From Agriotes lineatus (Eukaryota; Arthropoda; Insecta; Coleoptera; Elateridae), in contig CALNHX010003000.1 in the NCBI GenBank assembly GCA_940337035.1, positions 62,001 to 126,000 of the forward strand: DNA of 64,000 nucleotides, written 5' to 3'. Position numbers and translations under genes: made by a program. The notes beneath the pieces were generated by a model that saw nothing but the letters and a program-made list of their open reading frames with translations, made no database searches and was not told the origin of the DNA. Shown here in pieces: positions 54,633 through 64,000 of this stretch (position 1 is its first letter; the number at the start of each line of letters is the position of its first letter).

Positions 54633-54858
54633 GTATAACAGCAATAGGATAACATGAACAACAAAATAGAATGCTTGAGTAAGAAAGAGATGACCATACG
54701 AAAAAAATTATTTTAGTAGGCATGTTCAGTTGACATATGTCATAATTAAAATGAGCGTCAAGTCTACTCGAATATTTGCTACTATGTTGGTCTCTTTCTT
54801 AGTCAAGCAATAGGTACATGTTATTTTCTTGTTCATGTTATCTCATTGATGTTATACA
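54633..54858. repeat. Inverted-repeat element, about 226 bp
   Basis: GGTATAACAGCAATAGGATA (left) and inverted TGTATAACATCAATGAGATA (right), continuing through AACATGAACAA and AGTAAGAAAGAGA on both arms, around a central spacer. Probably a MITE; target duplication not resolved. Confidence 0.6.
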
Positions 54859-55159
54859 GTGAGAATAATGTAAGGCGGTACATGGCTGAATTATGCAAAA
54901 TTAGGCATATGGCATTTATTTAATGTTGCTATGGTGTTTGTAAACAAAATAACAACACAGTGACTATAGAAACTAATTGAAACTGGATAACTTCATTGTA
55001 ATTTCAAAACCGACAATTGTTACTAGCATGGGTAAAATGATTAATGCTAAAATAAAGTTGCCAATGTATAGCATTATTCACACGGTATATAATTTTGGCC
55101 CTATCGGTAGAAGTGTCCGGCACCCAAGGGAACTGGCCGTCCTGCCCTAATGGACGGCG

Positions 55160-55410
55160 CAGCCCTGCTCACCTAGTAAAAGAAACATTCTCACATTATG
55201 CTCTATTTAAATGTAGACAATTTCAATTACACCGTTGCTGCACCCTATTCAGGTTACTTTGTAGTAATACACAATAATCTCCACGTTTAACGTTGCTGCA
55301 ATCGATAACCGAACAAATGTCAGTTATACTTATAAACAGTAGGAAAAGGAAAGGTCCGAAATTAGATCTTTTAGGAACTCCACAAGGAACACTATCCATT
55401 ATACGATACT
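55160..55410 (-). pseudogene. LINE reverse transcriptase fragment
   Basis: On the minus strand VPCGVPKRSNFGPFLFLLFI corresponds to the conserved GVPQGSxLGPLLFLLFINDI block. After frame changes, a segment resembling LQSNLNRVQQWCNWNCLHLN follows, like the post-YADD region (LQxDLxxVxxWCxxNxLxLN). The YADD itself is lost. Short, heavily decayed non-LTR fragment. Confidence 0.55.
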
Positions 55411-56164
55411 ATTTGTTCTCTTTCTGACAAATAACAGTTACTAAAATAACTCTTCCCATGCCAACACTGTACAAATTATAGTTACTCGCCTTTAGATAAG
55501 TAACATTTTAACAGGCAATTGCAAATATTCGACAAAGAAACGAGTAACAAAATTCGTTAACATAATTTGATCGTTTGTGAGTATACAAGTATACACAGTG
55601 TTTACTGCATTTGGCAAATGACAAATATTTCTTTCAACCTGTTGTTCTAACAGTGAGGGCTCGCTATAAGGAGCCAATGAGAATTGGCTCTACCATAACA
55701 AACCAATCAAGAATTTTTTTATCCAGAAAGAAACATTTATTAGTACTTTTTTTCATTATTACTCTCATTCTAGAGCTTAACGGGGGTGTGAACCAAAAAA
55801 AGTTTGTAAATGAAATTCTAATCACATAAATGGAAACGCGACATTTCTACGATCAACGGTTTTTGAATTACAGCCTGCGAAAGTTTACGCTGAGAGGACG
55901 GTGACGTCACAACAGCGGCAGGACAAGTAACCGCACGGCTATCACTGACTATTGCATACATCTGTCAAACGATGTCATTTAACCAATGATCGAACTCGCT
56001 TTTTTAACTTTCAACCAATCAAAAACGACTTGCGTCGATAAGGTGTTACATAACAACTTATCAGTAAGTTGTTATTTAACTACTTATCGGTAATACTCCA
56101 CCTTACTCATTAAAATGATGATTCGTTAGTTTTTTTAATCGATTCAAGCAATAGTCACGCAAAA
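55411..56164. other. Non-coding stretch
   Basis: Contains one CRE-like TGACGTCA (55902-55909) and a perfect 10-bp-arm hairpin TAACAACTTA...TAAGTTGTTA (about 56051-56076). No gene. Confidence 0.45.
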
Positions 56165-56335
56165 TATATTGCGTGCATAGTTCCTTGCTTCGATAATACT
56201 GACCAGATTGCACTCCCTCTGGATTGTTTAGAAAATACGCCCTTCAGCTTTGTTGTCAGGTGCATTTTCTAAACAATCCAGCGGTCGTGCAATCTGACCA
56301 GCATTATCGGCAAGTCACTATGCACTTAATACATT
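56165..56335. repeat. Long imperfect hairpin (about 170 bp)
   Basis: Arms about 70 bp: GTGCATAG...CTTGC, ATAATACTGACCAGATTGCA and GGATTGTTTAGAAAAT pair with inverted sequence ending GTCACTATGCAC. Loop CTTCAGCTTTGTTGTC region. No terminal duplication resolved. Confidence 0.7.
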
Positions 56336-57427
56336 ACTGTTGATAATTTAGTGAATATATAAATACGAGAATTGTCACATGTCAAACTAACAACTAGATT
56401 TAAAGATTGACATATTTGAACATTTTAGCAATTTTTCACATCGAAACCAGGTAATAAAGTGAATGTAGAAGGAAAAGTAAATGTAGAAAAACTTTTTCTC
56501 GGCAAATTGTTTTGCAAAATATTGCCCTTGCATAATAAATACGGCAATATTTATCATGCACTTGGGAAAATGCGTTTTAATGCCCACTATTGCAGAGTCT
56601 GTATGCTGCCGAGGAAGTGCCCGTATTGAAGCAATTAGGGGCGAAAATAATTGCATAACATTTCGCGATTCGTTTAGTAGTGTGATTTTAAATATAGATA
56701 ATTTTAATATTAGACGGTTTAAATAATTTTACAGACAAAATATGGAGATAAAATACCTTTTGACATCGAACAGATGATGACGTCATTTATCATAATTATA
56801 TCGGATAAACATCTTGGACACAATACATTATCAATTCCTTCGTGTTTTGTGAAAGAAATTCGAAAGAAGTCCCCAGAACTGAATGGAGTACTGTAAGAAT
56901 AGAGCCTTTGGGGCGTTATATCTTACATAAATATGTTCTTATATATTAATTGAAATAAAACGCGTGTTTGCTTTATGAACCAATATAATGAACTGTTTAT
57001 AAATTGGTTTTAGGATCGTTGCCTACACAATATGTCTCTGGCAACTATGATCCGTAACATTACTCCCCCCCAAAAGAAGAGGGAGGGAGGCCAGCTAGGA
57101 AAACTAATATAACCCCGTATGAGAGTAACAGGATTATATTTAGCTACAAAACCTCCTGGATCTTTTCAACAATCCTTAAAAACTAATAACAATAACTCAT
57201 AACAATAAATAATAACACACACTACACACGTCCCTGGAGATATCTTGTTGGGCGTCGGACTCCATCTACTTCGCAGATGTAAGCTGGAAGAAATGAAAGA
57301 AAAGGAAGCGTGTATAAACATAATATTAATGTAACAGTACATACAGGATTCAAAGAGATGTTTGAAGAGGAAGTTGAATGAGCCGCTTCTTTTTCTCTAC
57401 ACGTAGCTGTATACATTAGATATGTTT
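56336..57427. other. Non-coding stretch
   Basis: No gene. ATTACTCCCCCCCAAAAGAA near 57060 is a purine/pyrimidine-skewed patch that could be LTR debris. Confidence 0.4.
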
Positions 57428-57610
57428 ACAAGGTGTAAACTGAAATCGTCGTACATAGGGAAAAGGTAATGTTAAAAATTACGAATGATTAACTTTAGTT
57501 TTACGTCGAGTAAAACATTATTATGACTATGAGTGTTTTGTTAACATGACAGTATAAATATTCTGTTTGTGTTGACGTTTAGCCGAATTTATCTTTAAAA
57601 TATTAGTCCA

Positions 57611-59240
57611 TTTTTTTTTTAAGATAAATTAGTCCATACTGTCAACACTGAAGACATCGAACGCTTCCTAGATATTCCATGTCAGATGTCTCCACCCATC
57701 CAACCTTTTTCTCCAACTGAAGTTAGAAAAGGTATTAACTCACTAAATAATCACAAAGCACCTGGATATGATCTGATAACTGCTCAAATTCTAAAACATC
57801 TCCCCAAAAAAGGGATTGTTCTTTTGACAACTATCTTTAACCGGATACTTAGCCTAACATACTTTCCCATCCAGTGGAAGTATGCCCAGGTCCAAATGAT
57901 ACCAAAGCCAGGTAAACCAACACACTTATGCACATCGTATAGACCGATCAGCCTGTTACCCCTCCCAGGGAAACTATTTGAGAAACTCCTCCTCAGAAAG
58001 CTACAAAGCGAACTTGACATGAACACATTGATACCAAACCACCAATTTGGATTTAGGAAATCCCACTCAACAGTTCATCAAGCCCACAGAATTGTCAACA
58101 CGATAGCTAAAAGTCTCGAAGAAAAACAGTTTTGCACTGCTGCCTTCCTTGATATCTCGCAGGCTTTTGACAAGGTGTGGCATGTTGGACTACTGTATAA
58201 AATAAAGCACCGATTGCCTAGTACATATTATCTACTTATTAAATCATATCTTACCGATCGCTATTACACGGTCAAACACAACAATCAACACTCTTCCTAT
58301 CATCTAATAAAAGCAGGGGTACCACAGGGCAGCGTCCTTGGTCCCTTCCTATATCTCTTATATACGTCCGATATCCCTGAAACCGAGAATACCTTAATCG
58401 CCACATACGCCGATGACACCGCGATCCTCTCCACTCACAACGATGCGATTCAAGCCTCAACTCATTTACAAACACACCTGAATAGTCTCAGCGACTGGAC
58501 TGACCTATGGAGAGTTAAGATAAATGATACAAAATCTCATCAAGTAACGTTTACAACACGACGAACCATATGTCCTCCCGTAACTTTCAAGGGCTCCCTC
58601 CTGCCGGTTAAAACAAAAATAAAATATGTCGGACTTCACCTAGACAGGCAACTTACCTGGTCTCCACACCTCAAAGCTAAACGAAAGCAGATCGACATAA
58701 AATTTAAGCAAATGTACTGGCTCCTCGGTCCCAAATCTAAACTCACAATTGAAAATAAAGTCCTACTCTACAAGACTATTCTTATGCCGATATGGAAATA
58801 CGGAATCCAACTCTGGGGATGCGCTAAGAAAACTAACCTGAATATTATTCAACGAGCGCAAAGTAAAATCTTACGAGCACTTGTTAACGCACCTTGGTTT
58901 ATAAGTAACCGAACTATTCATGAGGATCTCAATATTCCGTTTGTGACGGATGTAATTGCACACTCAGCATCGACTTACTTTGCAAGACTACCTGGCCACG
59001 AAAACACCCTCATTCTCCAACTCACGGATCCTCTCCCGACCCGAAGACTCAATAAACAATGGCCACTGGACCTGAGATGAAGTCTTCCACGCGCGTCAAG
59101 ACAACGCAGTAAACTCTAAGGGCATTATCGCTGGATGATGAAACCCTTCCACGCCAAAACATGCAACATATTTACTTAATACTCTTGTATATTATTGTGG
59201 AGTAGATTGTAAATTAGCAGATTTGTCAATAAAAAAAAAA
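57611..59240 (+). mobile_element. 5'-truncated Jockey LINE with target duplications
   Basis: The same 14 bp AAAATATTAGTCCA lies at 57597-57610 and 59241-59254; the 3' copy follows a poly(A) run (59230-59240). The 5' end is truncated within the polyprotein and begins with a T run. Textbook target-primed insertion. Confidence 0.85.
57686..59080 (+). CDS. Jockey-type reverse transcriptase (5'-truncated, otherwise intact)
   Basis: The frame is open from the truncation point; the first Met at 57686 is not a natural start. Core motifs: NHKAPGYDLI, SYRPISLLPLPGKLFEKLL, FGFRKSHSTVHQ, FLDISQAFDKVW (catalytic Asp), AGVPQGSVLGPFLYLL, TYADDTAIL (catalytic YADD), KYVGLHLDRQLTW, YGIQLWGCAKK and NAPWFISNRTIH. 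It is a different lineage from the minus-strand Jockey at 43263: clearly alignable but diverged. No stops within RT or thumb, and the sharp flanking duplications suggest recent insertion. Without endonuclease and ORF1 it cannot move on its own. Confidence 0.88.
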   Translation: MSPPIQPFSPTEVRKGINSLNNHKAPGYDLITAQILKHLPKKGIVLLTTIFNRILSLTYFPIQWKYAQVQMIPKPGKPTHLCTSYRPISLLPLPGKLFEKLLLRKLQSELDMNTLIPNHQFGFRKSHSTVHQAHRIVNTIAKSLEEKQFCTAAFLDISQAFDKVWHVGLLYKIKHRLPSTYYLLIKSYLTDRYYTVKHNNQHSSYHLIKAGVPQGSVLGPFLYLLYTSDIPETENTLIATYADDTAILSTHNDAIQASTHLQTHLNSLSDWTDLWRVKINDTKSHQVTFTTRRTICPPVTFKGSLLPVKTKIKYVGLHLDRQLTWSPHLKAKRKQIDIKFKQMYWLLGPKSKLTIENKVLLYKTILMPIWKYGIQLWGCAKKTNLNIIQRAQSKILRALVNAPWFISNRTIHEDLNIPFVTDVIAHSASTYFARLPGHENTLILQLTDPLPTRRLNKQWPLDLR

Positions 59241-59538
59241 AAAATATTAGTCCAGACCAAATCTGTTTCATAAAATGAATAACTATTTAATAAAGTTTTT
59301 CCTTTTTCAAATTTATTTTATGTAACAAAGTTTAATTAACCGTTGGCATGATAAAACCAGCATAGTTACAATATTACATGACCACAGATGTAGTAGTTTC
59401 TTTGTAATTTTTAACATTGCCTTTTCCCTATGTACGACATTTTCGTTTACACCCTGTATACACAACACAAAATATTAATTAAGTAGTTATACAATAATAA
59501 TTTCATGACTTGAATAAAACCTTTAAACAAATTACTAA

Positions 59539-59859
59539 ATTAAACTAAATGCCACATCGTTCGTAGCAGAAATATACTCCAATACGGAAATTCTAAAATA
59601 CGCAAGAATCCCCGATCACATTAATAAATTCATTGATTACACTATAGACGATATTAGAGGATTTTGTACACTCAAAGAAAACTTATGTTTGTATGGGTAC
59701 CATCAGAAATTGGATATAAAAGAAAATGAAGTAGGCGACCATGTACTTAAAAGTACCATCTTACAAATTGACACTGTTGAAGAAATATCATTCATAGGGG
59801 TTAACCTGCAAAACTATCAAAAACATCTTCTGTGGAAGGTGGAACAGGAAGAAGAGTGA
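59539..59859 (+). CDS. Unrecognised coding-like exon
   Basis: An open frame of about 106 codons with no Met near its start, ending at TGA 59857. It reads NATSFVAEIYSNTEILKYA, RIPDHINKFIDYTIDDIRGF, CTLKENLCLYGYHQKLDIK, then VLKSTILQIDTVEEISFIG and QKHLLWKVEQEEE. Amino-acid composition is balanced and looks coding, unlike nearby random frames. Possible acceptors are CGTTCGTAG (59566) or TAGCAG (59569), though the pyrimidine tract is weak. It may be the last exon of a host gene or a fragment of an unrecognised transposon protein. No known domain assigned. Confidence 0.4.
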   Translation: MKLNATSFVAEIYSNTEILKYARIPDHINKFIDYTIDDIRGFCTLKENLCLYGYHQKLDIKENEVGDHVLKSTILQIDTVEEISFIGVNLQNYQKHLLWKVEQEEE

Positions 59860-60069
59860 AATGTAAACAATAATAACCATTTACGAATATTACGAATCAA
59901 TTTTCTTCTTAGCAGCAACGGATACGATTCGAAATAAATCTCTTTGCACACAAGCACGCAACTGTAATTGAAACGGAAATTATTTACGGCCAGCAAAATC
60001 CAGTAATTTATTACGCCTTACACCCTAGGCTAGGAGAAGTGCGGAAAACCTGGATAGGGCGATACCACA

Positions 60070-60231
60070 ATGGGCGGCATAAATTTGGGCAAGGACTTCT
60101 TCCTGATTAGCATACAAACGCCCACCATGAAGAATGCAGCTTACGCAGAATGGAGACGTAAACAAATCGAAGGCCAAAAGGCCAAGGCCATGGGCCTGAA
60201 TGTGTGGACTCCTCGTTTACCGGATGTATAA
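60070..60231 (+). CDS. Small coding-like ORF, 53 codons, unknown
   Basis: ATG at 60070; reads MGGINLGKDFFLISIQTPTM, KNAAYAEWRRKQIEGQKAKA and MGLNVWTPRLPDV before TAA. It lies in a GC-richer block (about 60000-60560) unlike its AT-rich surroundings. It may be a real short exon or a fragment of a retroelement. No family recognised. Confidence 0.25.
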   Translation: MGGINLGKDFFLISIQTPTMKNAAYAEWRRKQIEGQKAKAMGLNVWTPRLPDV

Positions 60232-61264
60232 CAGTCTCATGTGACCTGGAGTGACCTTATGAAAATGCGAAGAGCTCCGGGCAGTCCCACCTAGCGTATG
60301 GTCAAGAATTGGACACATGACACATGTTCGCCGAAGATCCTGCAATTTGGCATGCAGGACTAAAGACGCTGCATTTTTCCGGGTGATAGCCATCTCCCAA
60401 GCCTAATTGGTCCAAGGACCTAATTAAGACAGTTAATAACAGGGCCTTGCCCATTATCCCTGTTCACGATCTCCGAAAGAGCTGTCGGAGTGGGATGTTA
60501 ACCATTTTGAGATAAGCAGATCTGTTGACAAAGCTGCCATAGTGATCATGGATTGCTCCTGACCGTTAGTAGGTTGCCACCTACATAGAAAATTCCTGCT
60601 CTGTTGCGAATGGAAATGAGCTTGGCATTAGCATGGAACACGTATTTTTTTTTAAATTACCTACTCTTTAAATCTTGCCTCGAGTGCAGCCGATAGCTTC
60701 ATAATGTGACGCAACAGTGTTTACTACGAGGTAGAAATGGGAGGACGACATCATTATTTTATCATAAAACCTTTATGCATTTGGGCAGTTACAACGCCGT
60801 AATTAATAAAATATAGGTATTATAAACGTTCCAGTAAGTCGTAAAGCAGAAATTGATACCATACCATTCAAGGCTATAAGTAAATATACTGAATAATGAT
60901 AGTCCTCCACTTGCTCGATCGGAAATTAGCTGATCATTGAACATATGAATGGCATACTTGATATAGGTATGTAATTATTATTTCGATTACTTAGGTATCA
61001 TTTTGCATACAATCGCACTCCATTTGATATTTTTTGATATGCCAAAATCAAGTTTCTTAATAATAGTCTTTCAATTATTGCAGTTTAGGAGGTAATTCAG
61101 AGAAGGTTGGGTGGTTCAGGTCGTTAGGGTTGGAATAAGATGTGTGAACAAGAAGACCAGGCACAAACCTCTTGTAATAGCAATTGCAGTCTACGCTAAC
61201 TCCCACATCAAAATTAACACAGCAGATGTAAAATACTGTTTGAAATTTAATAATAAAACGATAA
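60232..61264. other. Unassigned, GC-rich then AT-rich
   Basis: 60232-60560 keeps the raised GC content of the preceding ORF block; the remainder is AT-rich. No gene or defined repeat. Confidence 0.4.
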
Positions 61265-61485
61265 AAGTTCAGGGTCATTTCAATTCCCCCAACTGGGGGT
61301 GGGCTGCTGTAGGGACCTTGCGTGCCTCTTCAACCAAGAACGGGAATTATAGGATGGGTGAGAGAAAGGAGGGGGGAATGGAAAAGAGGTCAGGAAAGGT
61401 GGAGAAGTACTGTCCGGCATCCGCCTCAGAGAAGGTACTCTGTTCACTCAGAAAAAATTTCCTGATACACCACGCTTTAAAAACG
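61265..61485 (-). repeat. tRNA-derived SINE, family A, copy 2 (headless)
   Basis: The minus strand matches 45245-45450: GAACAGAGTACCTTCTCTGA, CTCCACCTTTCCTGACC, GGTCCCTACAGCAGCCCACC. The tRNA head is missing. Tail ACCCTGAACTTTTATC. Confidence 0.8.
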
Positions 61486-61626
61486 TTTATTGTTTGAGGA
61501 GCTTTGGGAAAATATATTCGGCTTCTTATAAGAACGCTCTTCATTAATTTAAGATTGAAATTTCTTTGAGGTAGAAGTTTTTACATTTAACTAGCTCAAC
61601 TGTTACAACTGGTTTTTGATTATCTT

Positions 61627-62100
61627 CATCTAGGCAGGGTGGTGCGCCCACTTTTCGAGTAACTTTTCAGTGTCCCATCTGCACCACCCATCCTAAACAA
61701 ATTTTTTAGTCTCTTTTTATTGATTATTTGGATCAGTTTTTATATTAAAATCATGATTTTGTTTATCAGATATAAAGCCAAAATCAAACCATAGCGACTA
61801 CATGGACACATTTAAAGGGTCGGCTAACTAAACAGTGAAGGTGGCTTGTGCTTCAACTGTAAGCCTTTCGTCTAAGCAGGGTGGTGCATTCACTTTTCGA
61901 ATCATTTTTCAGTGTCCCATCTGCACCACCCATCCTAGGCAAATTCTTTAGTTTCTTTTTATAAATTATTTGGATTAGTTCATGTATTAAACTGGCGGTT
62001 TTGTTTATCAATTTTAAAGCCAAAATAACAGCATCGTGACGACAAGAGCACATTTGAGGGGCCGGCTAGTTAAACAATGAAGACGGCGTGCGGTTCTTTA
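61627..62100 (+). repeat. Tandem duplication, 242-bp unit
   Basis: GCAGGGTGGTGC at 61635 and 61877 starts two similar units; shared blocks include TTTTTCAGTGTCCCATCTGC (first copy ACTTTTCAGTG) and the GGCTA(A/G)(C/T)TAAAC ending. Each unit contains an inverted pair GGTGGTGC / GCACCACC, so each can form a small hairpin. Confidence 0.75.
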
Positions 62101-64000
62101 CAAACGATTAAGTTGATTAATAGATACAAAATGAGCGCAAATGAGTCTTTAAAATAAATGTGCTCAGATAGAAACGAGCATTCATAAACTCAAAGCTTAA
62201 CAAAATCGCCATAACCTGAAATGCAATAAATATCATAAACATGTCCTAACTCAGTTTGCAGTAATGAAAACACACATAATCATTGTTAAATGTATAATAG
62301 TCAATAATATGATAATAATTAGATAAAGCAGCAAGTATGCCGGTTGCGTCCAATAAACATAAGTTCTAAAAATATAGCAGTCAAAAGTTTAAATACAATA
62401 ATAATTACGTTCAATAGACAAACTCGGTTAATAAAGCTTACAGATTGAATATAATTAAATAGAGCAACTTAAGTTCCGATGATGTCGTAAGGAAAATCTC
62501 ATCGGAGGTGCTGTAGCAATCACACAAGTGCATTTAGGCAGAATTTACCATTGATTAGCAATAGGCTATAAATTGCGCTTTCCCATTGGTTGTTGTTAAT
62601 CGCAGGTAGGGTTTGTTTACCCATTGTTAATCGCGGGTAGATTATTTTGTCTTCAACATCGTTTTTTGCTAATAAGTGATATGATTTTTCTTGCTTTTGC
62701 TAATCAGCGGTGTGTTTTGTCTACACTTAACTTGCCATTTAAACTTGGGTAATAATTAAAATTTGGATTAAAAAAGTAGGAGATTAGGTACACGATTGGT
62801 GATCCAGAAAATTCAACTAAAAATGATATACTTACAGAACAAAGGCTTTATTCGTGAAACATACTTTACAATCGCTTACCTAACAATTAGTGTGATTTCG
62901 CATTGCCTCCAGTTGCCTCTTGCTACTAGTTTATACGTACGACAGCTTTGAAAACCATCATACCATGTCCTTGAAAATATTGTATTCACAACTCTCGTTT
63001 GGTGTTATTACTATTTTCTACGTGCTACTTATTTAATTTTGTTGTCATTAATAGTAAGAGTAGCATCAAAGAAACTCGTTTTTATGGAAATTATTTTATT
63101 TTAGTAGTATCTATGTTAAAATACCAACTTTTCTGTAATAGAATTAATATGATAGACTTCGATATTTACAAATGCCATTGAATTGTCAACACATTTTTAA
63201 TTAATTGTGAACATAAAAATGCAATACATAGTTACCCTTAACGAGATTTTTAAACGAGCCGATGTAAATCACTAATTAAATGGCGATTTATATTCAATGT
63301 CGTTTAAATTTTTTTTTTAGTTTTAACTATAAATCTGATGTAATAGGTTTTTCAATAAAAGCAGTGGTTTAGATAAATACTGATGTTTTAGAATTTGCAA
63401 ATAGTGCTACCTACATGCTTAATTCTGTTTTTAATATACTTTTTTTTTGTAATTTAACATTTTAAGTAGCTAAGTAGTTTCTGCCGCATACATGTTTAAT
63501 TAGATTGCTCTATATTTAAAATCGATAAACTTATATCTTACCCTATTTAAAATTGTATAAAGGGATAAAAGTTGTTGAAAACTCGCACATTATCAACATA
63601 CTTTGAAAAACATAAAATACGTAGCAACACGATTTTACAAAAAAAATTGTTTACGATTGCTTGAACAAATTTAATGCATTTTTTAAACTGCAAACGCATT
63701 CGAGAATTTTATACATTTTTAACAGAAATAGTAAATATGGAATTGAGAATGTAACATGGTCTTTCCAAAACAATTTAGTGTTATTAATATTTATCGTGCA
63801 ATTTTTTTAAATATTTATATCTAAGCGCCTATGATCTTTTGTACATTTTAAATTCATTAGGCTGTTTCAAACATGCCAAATATTTTGTTCGCATAGTATG
63901 CGACAATATAGTAAATCTATAAGTATAACGAAAAGTAAAACGTTTTTATGAAAAGTTTTGTAAAGAGAAACGAAAATGTTTAGCTTTTACTGCTGTTCCT
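62101..64000. other. AT-rich terminal stretch, no genes recognised
   Basis: CCCATTG...TTGTTAATCGC(A/G)GGTAG is repeated near 62583-62612 and 62621-62642. Otherwise AT-rich with no coding or TIR signal. Confidence 0.5.

Larger units (their letters stand above)
57428..59457. mobile_element. TIR element (MITE) interrupted by a Jockey insertion
   Basis: Left ACAAGGTGTAAACTGAAATC and inverted right ACAGGGTGTAAACGAAAATG, both continuing GTCGTACATAGGGAAAAGG and TAATGTTAAAAATTAC (about 55 bp). Without the LINE and one target copy the element would be about 390 bp. Confidence 0.75.

Noticed and set aside
55095..55277. 60-codon plus-strand frame
   Set aside because: Antisense to a minus-strand LINE RT fragment (55160-55410).
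56165..56335. miRNA gene
   Set aside because: The arms are too long (about 70 bp) and no mature-length conserved segment can be argued from sequence alone; kept only as a hairpin.
1..64000. CRISPR arrays, bacterial operons, riboswitches, Shine-Dalgarno sites
   Set aside because: The window is eukaryotic: introns, poly(A) LINEs, SINEs and insect transposons. Tandem repeats lack the uniform repeat/unique spacer pattern of CRISPR.

Overview
This window is insect (at least arthropod) nuclear DNA: AT-rich, gene-poor, intron-bearing and densely packed with transposable elements. There is no bacterial gene organisation. The host signal I can support is (i) minus-strand exons of a nose-resistant-to-fluoxetine (NRF-6)-like membrane protein between 10137 and 21044, (ii) two candidate terminal exons of another minus-strand membrane protein at 22236-22813, and (iii) an unrecognised, coding-like plus-strand exon at 59539-59859. 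The species cannot be named from the sequence alone.

Layout. 1-4449: decayed 3' part of a BEL/Pao LTR retrotransposon ending in its 3' LTR. 5612-8116: two P-superfamily-like elements side by side. Each is bounded by the same 8-bp word (three copies in all); the larger carries a broken THAP domain and a nested piggyBac miniature element. 8117-10136: a hairpin/microsatellite repeat, a tRNA-like head and hAT debris. 10137-21044: the NRF-like gene, whose 9.4-kb intron holds opposing LINE fragments and other repeats. 23242-27170: a degraded minus-strand LINE whose RT has lost its YADD block. 30478-34653: a SINE, two non-autonomous Helitrons, a mariner-like transposase remnant, a long palindrome and a third THAP-bearing P-like element. 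37101-41119: an apparently intact two-exon P-element/THAP9-like transposase gene (885 codons if spliced as predicted), with a Tc1/mariner-type inverted-repeat element inside its intron. 43107-45140: minus-strand Jockey LINE. 45160-50056: SINEs, an LTR with primer-binding site, and a Helitron carrying a 640-bp CCCGT satellite. 52064-53939: hAT element with matching 8-bp duplications. 57428-59457: a terminal-inverted-repeat element interrupted by a plus-strand Jockey insertion with 14-bp target duplications. 61265-62100: SINE and a tandem duplication.

How it fits together. The strongest theme is the P/THAP superfamily: one apparently complete transposase gene and three short elements (5620-7729, 7738-8108, 33947-34645) that share terminal sequence and 8-bp duplications; two of the three still carry THAP remnants. 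They could be substrates or relatives of one transposition system, though I could not find the termini of the intact copy. Two tRNA-headed SINE families appear to share a 3' tail, which suggests a common LINE partner. Nesting (piggyBac in P-like, Jockey in MITE, MITE in a transposase intron) gives a relative insertion order. Most other open frames are antisense or low-complexity and are not annotated.
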